Shown: positions 50,441-60,605, numbered from the stretch's first letter. The stretch is DNA of 64,000 bases from an uncultured Chitinophagaceae bacterium (GCA_937907395.1 CALCII010000016.1:193596-257595), one strand, 5' to 3'. Made by a program: numbers and translations. Notes: generated by a model from the letters alone, not told the origin.

Positions 50441-52549
50441 ATGAAGCAAGCTGTGTTGCCGTTGATTTTTACATGTGTGGCCGGCTTATTTGCCGAAGCT
50501 CAAATGAACTATCCCGTTACAAAAAAAACTGATGTGGTGGATGATTACCACGGAACCAAGATTGCCGATCCTTACCGTTGGCTGGAAGATGATAACAGTA
50601 CAGAAACCAAAGATTGGGTGGCAGCGCAAAACAAAGTGACATTCGATTATCTCTCTAAAATTCCATTCAGGGATAAAGTGAAAGCAAGATTGGGTGAAAT
50701 GTGGAATTATACACGTTACGGCTCGCCATCAAAAGAAGGAGCTTATTATTATTTCTATAAAAATGATGGATTACAGAATCAAAGTATTTTATACCGGCAG
50801 AAAGGATTAACCGGGCAACCGGAAGTATTCATCGACCCCAACCAGTTTTCAGCAGATGGAACAGTTGCGCTGGGTGGTGTTTATTTTTCTAAACATAGTA
50901 AGTATGTGGCGTATCTCACCGCTCAAAGTGGTAGTGATTGGCAGGAAGTAACATTGCTGGATGTGGAATCAAAACAATTATTGCCGGATAAAATCAGGTT
51001 TGTAAAATTCAGTGGTATTAACTGGAATGAAGATGAAGGATTTTATTACAGCCGCTATCCTGAACCAGACGAGAAAAACAAACTGAGCAAACAAAACCAG
51101 TTTCATGCTGTGTATTACCATAAGATGGGAACACCGCAATCAGATGACGTGTTGATTTATAAAGACAAACAACATCCGCTCCGCAATGTAGGAGCCGGTT
51201 TAACAGATGACGGACGATTCCTCATTCTTAGCATAACTGAAGGAACCAGCGGTAATGAAGTAAGAGTGAAAGATCTGAAAAGCGGACAAAAAGATTTTTC
51301 TGTTTTGATACCCGGATTTAAAACAGAACCGGATGTGATTGACAATCTGGGCGACAAATTAATTGTAAAGACAAACGAAAGTGCACCCAATTATGAAGTG
51401 GTGTTGGTTGATCCGAAAAATCCGCAACCTTCCAACTGGCGTACTCTGATAGCCGAGCAAAAAGATATCCTGCAAAGTGTAACAACTGCCGGAGGATACC
51501 TGTTTTGCACCTACCTGAAAGACGCATCTACCAAAGTGTACCAATACACGTATGAAGGCAAACTGGTGAGAGCGATACAATTGCCCGGCATCGGTACCGC
51601 ATCGGGCTTCAGCGGAAAACATAACGATAAAGAAATCTTCTATACGTTTTCTTCTTACAATACACCACCTTCTATTTTCCGTTTGCAGATTGTGAGTGGT
51701 GCTTCCACTTTGTTCCGTAAAACAGAAACAAAGTTTAAAAGCAATGATTATGAAACGAAGCAGGTGTTCTTTCAAAGTAAAGACGGTACAAGAGTTCCCA
51801 TGTTTCTTACTTATAAAAAAGGAATGAAACTCGATGGAAGTAACCCTGTATTACTTTATGGTTATGGAGGATTTAATATTCCTCAAACACCTGGCTTCAG
51901 CATCAGCAATGCCTTCTGGCTGGAGCAGGGCGGTATTTTTGCAGTTGTGAATTTAAGAGGTGGAAGTGAATACGGAGAAGACTGGCATAAAGCCGGCATG
52001 CTGGCGAATAAGCAACATGTGTTTGATGATTTTATTTCAGCAGCCGAATACCTGATTGCCAACAAATACACCAACAACCAGAAGATTGCTATTCGTGGCG
52101 GTTCCAATGGTGGTTTGTTAGTAGGCGCTTGTATGACGCAACGTCCCGATTTGTTTAAAGTGGCATTACCAGCTGTGGGTGTTATGGATATGCTGCGTTA
52201 CCATCTTTTTACCATTGGTTGGGCATGGGCAGTGGAGTATGGCAGAAGCGATAATGCCGATCAGTTCAAATACCTGGTGAAATATTCACCGTTGCATAAT
52301 TTGAAAGATGGGGTTTCTTATCCGGCTACATTGGTAACCACAGCCGATCATGATGACCGTGTGGTTCCTGCTCATTCGTTCAAGTTTGCAGCTCGTTTGC
52401 AGGAAGCACATAAAGGAAACAACCCGGTATTGATCCGTATTGAAACCAAAGCCGGGCATGGTGCAGGAAAGCCCACCAGCAAGCAGATTGAAGAAGCAGC
52501 AGATATCTGGAGTTTTGTGATGTATAATATGGGTATGACGATCAAATAA
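50441..52549 (+). CDS. Prolyl oligopeptidase family (S9A) peptidase
   Basis: A 702-residue exported serine peptidase: signal peptide MKQAVLPLIFTCVAGLFAEA, beta-propeller, then alpha/beta hydrolase domain. The catalytic serine is in IRGGSNGGLLVGACM, the aspartate in TTADHDDRVVPAH and the histidine in KAGHGAGKP. N-terminal DPYRWLEDDNSTETKDW is typical of S9A enzymes. Likely cleaves proline-containing oligopeptides in the periplasm. The ATG at 50441 is preferred to an in-frame TTG at 50420. Monocistronic. Confidence 0.94.
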   Translation: MKQAVLPLIFTCVAGLFAEAQMNYPVTKKTDVVDDYHGTKIADPYRWLEDDNSTETKDWVAAQNKVTFDYLSKIPFRDKVKARLGEMWNYTRYGSPSKEGAYYYFYKNDGLQNQSILYRQKGLTGQPEVFIDPNQFSADGTVALGGVYFSKHSKYVAYLTAQSGSDWQEVTLLDVESKQLLPDKIRFVKFSGINWNEDEGFYYSRYPEPDEKNKLSKQNQFHAVYYHKMGTPQSDDVLIYKDKQHPLRNVGAGLTDDGRFLILSITEGTSGNEVRVKDLKSGQKDFSVLIPGFKTEPDVIDNLGDKLIVKTNESAPNYEVVLVDPKNPQPSNWRTLIAEQKDILQSVTTAGGYLFCTYLKDASTKVYQYTYEGKLVRAIQLPGIGTASGFSGKHNDKEIFYTFSSYNTPPSIFRLQIVSGASTLFRKTETKFKSNDYETKQVFFQSKDGTRVPMFLTYKKGMKLDGSNPVLLYGYGGFNIPQTPGFSISNAFWLEQGGIFAVVNLRGGSEYGEDWHKAGMLANKQHVFDDFISAAEYLIANKYTNNQKIAIRGGSNGGLLVGACMTQRPDLFKVALPAVGVMDMLRYHLFTIGWAWAVEYGRSDNADQFKYLVKYSPLHNLKDGVSYPATLVTTADHDDRVVPAHSFKFAARLQEAHKGNNPVLIRIETKAGHGAGKPTSKQIEEAADIWSFVMYNMGMTIK

Positions 52550-52615
52550 AAACATACAGTTTATATTTTAAAATGATCTTCGTAACCGAAAGAACAGTTA
52601 TATAACCTGAATGAT

Positions 52616-53515
52616 ATGAAAGTACTGGTTACCGGTGCCAATGGAATGTTAGGTCAGCATCTCATCCGCCAGTTGGTGGAAGAAGGCAAGTTTACCATTT
52701 ATGCCACAGGGAAGGGGCCCAGCCGTTTACCTTATGGTATCACCAATGGGGTTACTTATCACCAGGTGGATTTAACTGATTTCAAAAAGACACAAGCATT
52801 CATCGAAAAAATTGCACCACACATCATTATTCATGCCGCTGCTATGACACAGCCCAACGATTGTGCGGCCGATAAACATACCTGCTGGAAGGTGAACGTT
52901 GGTGCCACAAGGGTGCTGGTGAAAGCGGCCCAGTCGATCAAAGCTTATTTCATCTATGTGAGTACCGATTTTGTATTTGATGGGGAAGAAGGTCCTTATG
53001 ATGAACATGCAACTCCCAATCCTATTAATGATTATGGCGAAAGTAAATTGCTCGCCGAAGAAATAGTGGAAATGAGCGGACTCAACTGGGCCATTGTGCG
53101 CACTGTATTGGTATATGGTGATAAAGTACCTGGCGGACGGCCCAATTTTGTACTGTGGGTGAAAGACAAACTCAATGCAGGTGAGCATATTAATGTGGTG
53201 GACGACCAGGTGCGTACACCAACCTATGTGGTAGACCTGGCCAAAGGAATCTTACTCGTGGTATTGAAACATGCCAAAGGAATTTTTCATATTTCGGGGA
53301 AAGACAGTTGCACGCCTTATCAACTGGCCTGCATGATTGCATCATTGATGGGAAAAGATCCATCGCTGATCCGCAGAGTTACGGCAGATACGTTTAAAGA
53401 ACCTGCCCGTCGCCCTCCCAAAACCGGTTTTATCATTACAAAAGCCGTGAAAGAATTAGGCTATGTTCCGGTAAAATTGGAAGAAGGAGTGAAGCGGGTG
53501 CTGGGACTTCAATAA
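52616..53515 (+). CDS. RmlD-like sugar-nucleotide reductase (SDR superfamily)
   Basis: A 299-residue extended SDR protein. The Rossmann motif VTGANGMLGQHLI starts at residue 4, the HAAAMTQPNDCAAD stretch and the catalytic YGESKLLAEE (Tyr-Lys) near residue 141 are present, and the course matches the RmlD substrate-binding family (dTDP-4-dehydrorhamnose reductase). No other rml gene is near, so its sugar is uncertain. It converges on the CtlX gene with a 2-base gap. Confidence 0.85.
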   Translation: MKVLVTGANGMLGQHLIRQLVEEGKFTIYATGKGPSRLPYGITNGVTYHQVDLTDFKKTQAFIEKIAPHIIIHAAAMTQPNDCAADKHTCWKVNVGATRVLVKAAQSIKAYFIYVSTDFVFDGEEGPYDEHATPNPINDYGESKLLAEEIVEMSGLNWAIVRTVLVYGDKVPGGRPNFVLWVKDKLNAGEHINVVDDQVRTPTYVVDLAKGILLVVLKHAKGIFHISGKDSCTPYQLACMIASLMGKDPSLIRRVTADTFKEPARRPPKTGFIITKAVKELGYVPVKLEEGVKRVLGLQ

Positions 53516-53517
53516 AT

Positions 53518-54438
53518 TTATTTTCTGTGCAGAAATATCTCTGCCATCATACACCTGGCACTTCCTCCACCATTGGTTTCAATCGTGGTTAAGTCTGAAT
53601 GAAGAATGGGATTATAAGATTCCAGTTTCTGTATTTGTTCGGTTGTGAGTGACCGGTAGGCGCTGCTGCTCATCACCAGTATTTTTTGGCCTGTTTTGTT
53701 TTCCACCTGCAGCATATTGCCTGCAAATCGATTCATTTGTGCATAAGAAATTTCAATGATCTCTTTGCCGCTGTTACGGATAGTGTTGAGCACCGTTTCA
53801 CGTTCTGCAGCATCGGCAATGCTTTCAGAACAGATTACAGCATAGCGATCGGCAATGCACATCATCACATTAGTATGATAAATCTCACCTCCTGTTTCAT
53901 CCACGCTCCGGAATGAACAGGAACGATAGGCCATCTGGTTACACCAGTTTTCAAACAATGTTTTATCTGTACGGGGAGAAATACAGGCATAGGCAATTTT
54001 GTTTGCCCGGTCGAGTACCATGCTTCCCGTTCCTTCGAGAAAGCGTTGGTTATTTTCTTCAGCTGTATAATCAATTTCATTGCTGATCTCAAATTTCGAA
54101 CGGATGGTATTCACCACTGTTTGCTTTCTTTCTGCTCTGCGGTTTACTGCAAACATGGGATAAAAAATCATCGAGCCATCCCAGTGAAAACTGATCCAGT
54201 TGTTGGGGAAAATGCTGTCGGGTGTATGGGGTTCCGGTGTGTCCTGTACAACGGTAACATCAACACCAGCGTTTGTGAGTTTCTCCACAAATAAATCAAA
54301 TTCAACCAATGCTTTTTGTTGGGCTGCTTCATTGCTTCCTGCCTGTTGAAATGCGTTGTTGACTGCAGTTTCTTTATTGAAATCAAATGCTACAGGGCGG
54401 ATCATCAGTAATTGCGATGTTGTTTGCTGTAAAACCAT
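53518..54438 (-). CDS. ctlX: Citrulline utilization hydrolase CtlX
   Basis: A 306-residue member of the amidinotransferase/guanidine-modifying superfamily, CtlX type. Active-site elements: SIFPNNWISFHWDG (near residue 73), a Glu in FLEGTGSMVLDR, His in GEIYHTNVMMCIAD near 195, and the C-terminal catalytic Cys in NGGGSARCMMAEIF. The substrate is inferred to be citrulline or a related ureido compound. Twenty bases downstream of the arginine deiminase-like gene, probably the same transcript. Confidence 0.87.
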   Translation of the reverse strand: MVLQQTTSQLLMIRPVAFDFNKETAVNNAFQQAGSNEAAQQKALVEFDLFVEKLTNAGVDVTVVQDTPEPHTPDSIFPNNWISFHWDGSMIFYPMFAVNRRAERKQTVVNTIRSKFEISNEIDYTAEENNQRFLEGTGSMVLDRANKIAYACISPRTDKTLFENWCNQMAYRSCSFRSVDETGGEIYHTNVMMCIADRYAVICSESIADAAERETVLNTIRNSGKEIIEISYAQMNRFAGNMLQVENKTGQKILVMSSSAYRSLTTEQIQKLESYNPILHSDLTTIETNGGGSARCMMAEIFLHRK

Positions 54439-54458
54439 TCTCTGGTAATTGTTTTGTT

Positions 54459-55973
54459 TTAAATTTTATCTCTCAGTAAAGGCATACTCATACAGTGGCT
54501 GCCGCCTCTGGCTCTTGAAAGTTCGGCCGAAGGTAATAAGATCAATGTGTCTTTAATGCTTTCGGGATCGGTTCCGTTTTCAAACAAATCAAATGCCTCA
54601 TTGGTTGTGAGAACATTAAACCCAACAGCTTTAAAGGCTTCTGCCGTTTTATTATTACGGTCGTATCCAATCACAACGCCTTCTTTCAGTGCCACTACAT
54701 TACAACTGTCGGTCCACTGTTCCCGCTCATCATGCGGGAACACATTGCCACCACTGTAAATGATTTTTACATCATCGGCCGCTACTCCAAAATCTTCCAC
54801 ACTGATCTGGCGCAGTAAGGTTTCAATGCCGGGTATTTGCTGTTTTACACTGTAATCTTTTGTCTTGATATAAGGCTCGTTGGCTGGTTTGCGGAACTGA
54901 ATAATTTCCACCTGCTCCATTTCCAGCGGACGTGAAACATGTGCCAGTTTGTTGAAATAACTATGGCGGCTGATATGTTCTGCAGTGAGGATCTTTTCAC
55001 TGAAACGTCCGTACAATACCCACACATTACGTTTTACCTGGGTGAAAATGGTATCAATGTGCATCTGTGCACGGCTTTGCGGAATTTTTACAACTGAAAT
55101 TTTTTCAATGCCCAGTTCCGGTTTGCTGAAGAGGGTATGAATGATTTCGTTGATCGCATTACTGCTGGTGCGGATGCTGCAACCAATCACAAAATGTTTC
55201 GGGTGAATCATCATCACATCACCACCTTCAATTGTGATAATGCGGTGTTTTCGTTCTTCTTCTTCATATAGAAAAAAATCACTCTCTTCGATAATCTCCA
55301 TTACTTTCTGCGGCTCATCTTTAAAGAAATAATAGAGCGATAAAAATTTGGTGAGCAATGATTCCCTTCTTCTGGCAGAGGTCGCCATACGACTGAGCAG
55401 AATATGATCCTTCACCATAATTCCGATATCCCGTGTGAAAATAAAATTGGGAATAGGAGGAAAAATATATTGGTCTTCGCCCGATTGATTTTCTTCTGCC
55501 GGTAATACACCTGTGATGAAAATTTTGGCAAGCAGGGCAGCATCATGAATATTTTCTAACCGTTGCTGAATAGCGAAACTGGATTCTTCATACGAACAAA
55601 TAGCAGAGATCAGCCGAAGTTTCACTTTATCGTCTTTCACAATCTCGGCCAGCAATTGCTGTGTATCGATTACTTTATCGCTGTTGAAATATTCTTTCTT
55701 TCCGGGAATAAAACACCATGCTTTCCGTTCAGGAATGGAATGTTCCTGGTAATGGTTGATGTAATTGATTTTTTCACGGTCAAGGAAATACAATAACAAC
55801 TTTACATAGTGATTGTATTCTTTCTGCATCTTGTTCAGGTGTACAATATCATCGTACAGGTTATCGGCAAATGTTCCCGGGATGATCTTGCCAATACCAC
55901 CATCCGGACTGTGGATTACTAGTTTTCGCAGACGGCCTATTTCATTTTCGACATAATATTTTGACGTGTTCAT
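54459..55973 (-). CDS. Arginine deiminase family protein
   Basis: A 504-residue member of the guanidine-modifying superfamily. The catalytic set is complete: ITIEGGDVMMIHPKHF (acidic residue), QMHIDTIFT (His-Asp) and ARGGSHCMSMPLLRD (Cys) at the very C-terminus. The TRDIGIMVKDHILLSRM segment is typical of arginine deiminase. It is about 90 residues longer than classical ADI; the extra part lies in the first half, in the helical region around residues 60-170. It precedes ctlX by 20 bases. Deimination of arginine to citrulline is the likely reaction. Confidence 0.88.
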   Translation of the reverse strand: MNTSKYYVENEIGRLRKLVIHSPDGGIGKIIPGTFADNLYDDIVHLNKMQKEYNHYVKLLLYFLDREKINYINHYQEHSIPERKAWCFIPGKKEYFNSDKVIDTQQLLAEIVKDDKVKLRLISAICSYEESSFAIQQRLENIHDAALLAKIFITGVLPAEENQSGEDQYIFPPIPNFIFTRDIGIMVKDHILLSRMATSARRRESLLTKFLSLYYFFKDEPQKVMEIIEESDFFLYEEEERKHRIITIEGGDVMMIHPKHFVIGCSIRTSSNAINEIIHTLFSKPELGIEKISVVKIPQSRAQMHIDTIFTQVKRNVWVLYGRFSEKILTAEHISRHSYFNKLAHVSRPLEMEQVEIIQFRKPANEPYIKTKDYSVKQQIPGIETLLRQISVEDFGVAADDVKIIYSGGNVFPHDEREQWTDSCNVVALKEGVVIGYDRNNKTAEAFKAVGFNVLTTNEAFDLFENGTDPESIKDTLILLPSAELSRARGGSHCMSMPLLRDKI

Positions 55974-56062
55974 ATGACTTATTTTAAATTGAATACCGGT
56001 AAATAAATGGAATTGTTTTGCCTGGGCAAAAACATAATTATGCAGGAACGGAAGCGATTTAC

Positions 56063-56155
56063 TCAGTAATCGGGTAAACTGCCTTCACCTGCAGCAATCA
56101 GGTTGAGGAAGTAAGGCAGCATCTGGTTGATGGAAATATGTTTACTTCTAAACAT
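56063..56155 (-). CDS. Possible 30-residue small ORF
   Basis: An ATG-to-TGA reading of 30 residues (MFRSKHISINQMLPYFLNLI, then AAGEGSLPDY) between the CrtA-like pseudogene and the arginine deiminase-like gene, on the same strand as both. Amphipathic and partly similar to the N-terminus of UmuD-type peptidases (LP-F---I-AG--S--DY pattern), but too short to call. It could be a real microprotein, a leader peptide or chance. Confidence 0.3.
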   Translation of the reverse strand: MFRSKHISINQMLPYFLNLIAAGEGSLPDY

Positions 56156-56164
56156 AGTTGCAAG

Positions 56165-56922
56165 TTAATGGTTTTGAACAGATGGTGCAAGAAGTCTGCC
56201 TAAAGGATCAATACCATTAAGCGTTCCCTCAGTTTTCAGCACTTTAAAGCGCACAAACATGTCCTCGCTGTACCATTTTTCCTGTCTTGTTTTTCGCACT
56301 ATCTCTGCATGGTTCTGCATTTTGTACGCAAACTGTTTCACATGCTCTTTGCTTTGCCAGAAGGAGAGCGTTGCCTGCCTTACCCACAACCATTCCCCAA
56401 TACCCTGGGAGAACAGAAACCCATCTGCTTTTTCCATATCACTGGCAGCTCCACCAACATGCGCCCAGAAACGGTTCAGCTTTGAAATACGGATGCTGGC
56501 ACGGGTTAGAACCGCAAGCGGGCAAGCGGCCCTTCATAGTCTGTTTTGGGAGGTAATTCCCCAAAAGCCTGTTTGCCATCCCAGGTTCCATGCCCCTCCA
56601 GAGGCTGCAAAATCACCGTCCAGGTTTCACAACCAAAGAATTTCCACCAACCGGCCAGAAGAGGTCCGTAAATCTGTCTCAGGATATCCTGTTCTGAAGC
56701 CTCCGGCTGCAACTGGCTGCTGATTTCATCTTTTACAACCAATATGCCCCACTGTTGCCAATCGGGCCATTTGCTGAAACTCCCGCCCTTACCGCATCCC
56801 AGCGTTTTATGAAAACTGATTTTACGATTAAAATATAGAATCAGGGAATGTAATCCCATGGCGGTAAGTGCGAAATACAGGTACCTTTTGCGGTATTTGA
56901 TGAGGGTGATGCTGGCTTCCAT
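56165..56922 (-). pseudogene. CrtA-like (spheroidene monooxygenase family) gene broken by 8-bp duplication
   Basis: The two readings join into one protein: the first from ATG 56922 ends GKQAFGELPPKTDYEGPLA then RLRF and a stop; the second frame continues ...LTRASIRISKLNRFWAHVGG, MEKADGFLFSQGIGEWLWVR and the conserved NHAEIVRKTRQEKWYSEDMF. At the junction (56514-56529) the 8-base word GCAAGCGG occurs twice in tandem; removing one copy restores a single 249-residue reading (EGPLAVLTRAS). The family resembles heme-binding monooxygenases such as CrtA. Function here is unknown and this copy is likely inactive. Confidence 0.85.
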
Positions 56923-57032
56923 TATATGAAAAAACAATATAATACAAATACCAGTGTGAATATGTTGAAAACCGGTTGAAAACTATTGTTTGAGGGGGGT
57001 AAATGCGGGGGTGGGTATTTGGGGGATTCGAT

Positions 57033-57040
57033 TATATTTG
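57033..57040 (+). promoter_or_regulatory. -7 element of smc promoter
   Basis: TATATTTG matches TAnnTTTG exactly. No TTTG sits at the expected -33 distance. If used, transcription starts near 57047 and supports the GTG at 57066 as the smc start. Confidence 0.35.
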
Positions 57041-57065
57041 TCGCCTTCCTAAAAACGAAAATACA

Positions 57066-60000
57066 GTGAGATTAAAGAGTCTTGAGATTAAAGGATTTAA
57101 AAGTTTTGCCGATAAAACAGTGGTGAGTTTCGATGAAGGGATTACCGGCATCATTGGTCCTAATGGATGTGGTAAAAGTAATATCATCGATAGTATCCGT
57201 TGGGTGATTGGTGAACAAAAGATCAGCCACCTCCGTAGCGAAAACCTGGACAGCCTTGTTTTTAATGGTTCACGTACCCGTAGTGCATCCGGACTTGCAG
57301 AAGTGAGCCTGACGTTTGAAAACACACGCAACCTGTTGCCTACCGAATTCAGCACGGTTACCATTACCCGAAAATTTTATAAAAGCGGAGAAAGTGAATA
57401 TCGCCTCAACGATGTGCAATGCCGTTTAAAAGATATTCAGAACCTGTTCCTTGATACCGGTGTGAGTACCGATAGCTATGCCATCATTGAATTGGGTATG
57501 GTGGATGATATCATCAAGGATAAGGATAACAGCCGTCGCCGTATGCTGGAGCAGGCTGCCGGTATCACCATCTACAAAACTCGAAAGAAAGAAGCAAAAA
57601 ATAAACTGGATGCCACCGAACAGGATCTGGCTCGTATTGAAGACTTATTGTTTGAAATCAACAACCAGTTAAAAACATTAGAAAACCAGGCGAAGAAGGC
57701 AGAGAAATACTACGAAATCAAAAAGGATTATCGTGAAGTAAGTATTGAACTGGCCAAAGCAGCACTGGAAGGATTCAATCTCACCTGGAAAAATCTCAAT
57801 GAACAAATTGAGGCCGAAACCAACCGTAAGGTGGAACTGGAAGCGAAAATCGCTACCGATGAAGCAGCTATTGAGCAGGAGAAAGTAGGTTTTATTGAGA
57901 AAGAAAGGGATTTGCAACAGATGCAACATGCTTTCAATGAATTGTTACAACAACTCCGTTCCAAAGAGAATGATAAAAACCTGGCACAGCAACGCCTTGT
58001 TTACCTGAAAGAAAAAGAAACCAGTCTGAATGATTTCTTACAAAAAGCAGGCGGACAATTAAAAGGAATTGAAGAAAGCATTGAGTTTACGCAGCGCCAG
58101 ATCACGGAAGAAGACGGACGCCTGGAAGAACTGAGCGGACAATTAGATGCTTATCGCACAGCTGTTGAAGAGAAGCGCCGTGTGTTTGATGAGAAGCGTA
58201 GTAATATTGATGAGTTGCGTCGTGAAAACCAGGCCATCCAACGCAACCAGTTTGAAGCTGAAAAGAATGTAGCAGTTAGTGAAACCGGTATACAAAATCT
58301 GCAACGTACCATCTTCCAGTTAAAAGAAGAGCAAAATAACCGCCGCCAGCAGTTGCAGCAACTGGATAACGAAAAGCAGCAAAAGGAATATGAACTCAGC
58401 AACAGGAGAGAAGAGCTCCAGTTGTTGCAACAGCAGCATGAGTTCACCAAAGAACAAATCCTCAACGCACAATCGGAACTGGAAGGCTTACGGTCACAGT
58501 TAGCCGACGAAAACCGGAAACTTGATGCCAAACGCAACGAGCACGATTTGTTGAAGAGCCTCGTGGATTCGATGGAAGGGTATCCTGAGAGTGTGAAATT
58601 CCTGCACAATAATGAAAACTGGCGCAGTAATGTTCCCTTACTTAGTGATGTGATGGTGTGTAAAGAAGAGTACCGCACTTCCATTGAAAATTTATTAGAG
58701 CCTTATCTAAACTACTATATTGCCGATAATCTTCCTGAAGCGATCACTGCTGTAAATCTGTTGCATAACAACCAAAAAGGGAAAGCCAACTTCTTCCTGT
58801 TGGATCAGTTCAACGGACATGCAGTGTTGGAAGAAGCACCTGCAGGCACCATCAAGGCATTGAATGTGGTGGAAGTGGATGCACGTTATCAATCACTTGC
58901 TAATTACCTGCTGGGACAAGTGGTGATCGCAGAAGGTGAAGAAAATATTCCACAAGGGTTTACCGGAACGGTGGTTGACAAATCGGGTAAATTTTATAAA
59001 GGAAAATACACATTGAGTGGTGGTAGTGTGGGATTGTTTGAAGGAAAGAAACTCGGTCGTTCAAAAAACCTGGAACGTTTGGCCGAAGAAATTCAGGAAC
59101 AGGAAAAAGTGGTGTTGGATCTGAAACATCATATCCAGGTTCGCCATAATGAAGTGATCGGTTTCAATGAGCAATTGAAAGAAAATGCCATCAAGGACAC
59201 AGAAACTGCCATCAACCAATTGGTGAATCAGTTGTACGGTATTGAGAACAAAGTTGAAAACCTGATCAGCATTGAAGCAAATGCAGAAAAGCGTTTGGAA
59301 GACCTGGAAGCTCAGCTGGAAGAAGGGCATAGTGCCCAGCAACAGCACAAAGATGAACTGGAGAAATACAATTCCCAGTTAGATGAACTGGCCGGCCGGT
59401 TGGAAGGTATTGAACAGGAATTTGTAATTGCCGAACAAGGGTACAATGAAGCCAATCAGCAATACAATGATTACAACCTGAATGTAACCCGTCAGCAAAG
59501 CAAAGTAAGTGCATTGAAACAGGAGTTTGAATTCAAACAGAATCAACTCAATGATCTGCGTGCACAGATAGAGAGTAATTCATCACAGTTGGGCGATACA
59601 TCTTCCCAGATCACAGAAAGTCAGGCAAGCCTTCAGGAAGTGGAAGGATTGCTGGTGCAGTTACTGCAGAATAAAGAAGCCGAGGAACGCAAACTGAACG
59701 AAGCTGATCAGTATTATTATAACTTACGGAATGCCTTAAGCGAAAAGGAAAGTGAACTCCGCCATAAGCAGAAAGATAAAGAACAGGTGGATCACCTGCT
59801 GAATGAAATCAAGGATAAGCTCAACGATCTCAAGCTGCAATTGGCTGGTACCAAAGAACGTTTAAGTGTTGAATTTAAAGTGAACCTTGAAGATGTGATG
59901 GATGAGCCACGTACAGGTGAAGATCCGGTGGATGAATTACAGGCGAAAGTAGATCGTATGAAGAAGCGCCTGGAAAACCTGGGTGAAGTGAATCCCACTG

Positions 60001-60584
60001 CGATTGAAGCGTTTGAAGAAATGAAGAAACGTTACGATTTCATTCTCGAACAAAAGAATGACCTGGTTAGTGCTAAAGATTCATTGCTGCAAACCATCCA
60101 GGAAGTGGAAGCTACAGCCAATCAGCGTTTCCTGGAAACATTCAACCAGGTGCGTGAAAACTTCCAGAAAGTATTCAAGGCCTTGTTCACAGAAGAAGAT
60201 ACGGCCGATTTGATTCTTGAGAATCCGGAGAACCTCGCAGAAACAAGTATCGATATCGTAGCCAAGCCAAAGGGTAAACGCCCCAGCAGTATCACACAAT
60301 TGAGCGGTGGAGAAAAAACGCTCACAGCAACTGCTATGTTGTTTGCCATTTACCTGATCAAGCCTGCACCATTCTGTATTCTGGATGAGGTGGATGCGCC
60401 TTTGGATGATGCCAACGTAGGTAAGTTCACCAACATGATCCGCCAATTCAGCGAAAATTCACAGTTCATCATTGTAACACATAACAAACAAACAATGAGT
60501 GCAGTGGATGTGATCTATGGTGTAACCATGCAGGAAGCCGGTGTAAGTAAACTGGTGCCGGTGGATTTCCGCAATCTGAACTAA
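57066..60584 (+). CDS. smc: Chromosome segregation protein SMC
   Basis: Condensin ATPase, 1172 residues from the GTG at 57066, where the family N-terminus RLKSLEIKGFKSFADKT begins; the longer reading from ATG 57003 adds unrelated residues and crosses a -7 promoter element. Walker A is GIIGPNGCGKSNIID near residue 30, followed by two long coiled coils, a hinge at about 510-640 (SLVDSMEGYPESVKFLHNN), the ABC signature ITQLSGGEKTLTA and Walker B PFCILDEVDAPLDDANV near the C-terminus. ScpA and ScpB are not in the window. Confidence 0.97.
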   Translation: MRLKSLEIKGFKSFADKTVVSFDEGITGIIGPNGCGKSNIIDSIRWVIGEQKISHLRSENLDSLVFNGSRTRSASGLAEVSLTFENTRNLLPTEFSTVTITRKFYKSGESEYRLNDVQCRLKDIQNLFLDTGVSTDSYAIIELGMVDDIIKDKDNSRRRMLEQAAGITIYKTRKKEAKNKLDATEQDLARIEDLLFEINNQLKTLENQAKKAEKYYEIKKDYREVSIELAKAALEGFNLTWKNLNEQIEAETNRKVELEAKIATDEAAIEQEKVGFIEKERDLQQMQHAFNELLQQLRSKENDKNLAQQRLVYLKEKETSLNDFLQKAGGQLKGIEESIEFTQRQITEEDGRLEELSGQLDAYRTAVEEKRRVFDEKRSNIDELRRENQAIQRNQFEAEKNVAVSETGIQNLQRTIFQLKEEQNNRRQQLQQLDNEKQQKEYELSNRREELQLLQQQHEFTKEQILNAQSELEGLRSQLADENRKLDAKRNEHDLLKSLVDSMEGYPESVKFLHNNENWRSNVPLLSDVMVCKEEYRTSIENLLEPYLNYYIADNLPEAITAVNLLHNNQKGKANFFLLDQFNGHAVLEEAPAGTIKALNVVEVDARYQSLANYLLGQVVIAEGEENIPQGFTGTVVDKSGKFYKGKYTLSGGSVGLFEGKKLGRSKNLERLAEEIQEQEKVVLDLKHHIQVRHNEVIGFNEQLKENAIKDTETAINQLVNQLYGIENKVENLISIEANAEKRLEDLEAQLEEGHSAQQQHKDELEKYNSQLDELAGRLEGIEQEFVIAEQGYNEANQQYNDYNLNVTRQQSKVSALKQEFEFKQNQLNDLRAQIESNSSQLGDTSSQITESQASLQEVEGLLVQLLQNKEAEERKLNEADQYYYNLRNALSEKESELRHKQKDKEQVDHLLNEIKDKLNDLKLQLAGTKERLSVEFKVNLEDVMDEPRTGEDPVDELQAKVDRMKKRLENLGEVNPTAIEAFEEMKKRYDFILEQKNDLVSAKDSLLQTIQEVEATANQRFLETFNQVRENFQKVFKALFTEEDTADLILENPENLAETSIDIVAKPKGKRPSSITQLSGGEKTLTATAMLFAIYLIKPAPFCILDEVDAPLDDANVGKFTNMIRQFSENSQFIIVTHNKQTMSAVDVIYGVTMQEAGVSKLVPVDFRNLN

Positions 60585-60605
60585 TCCGCTTTTTTATAAA
60601 ACGGG

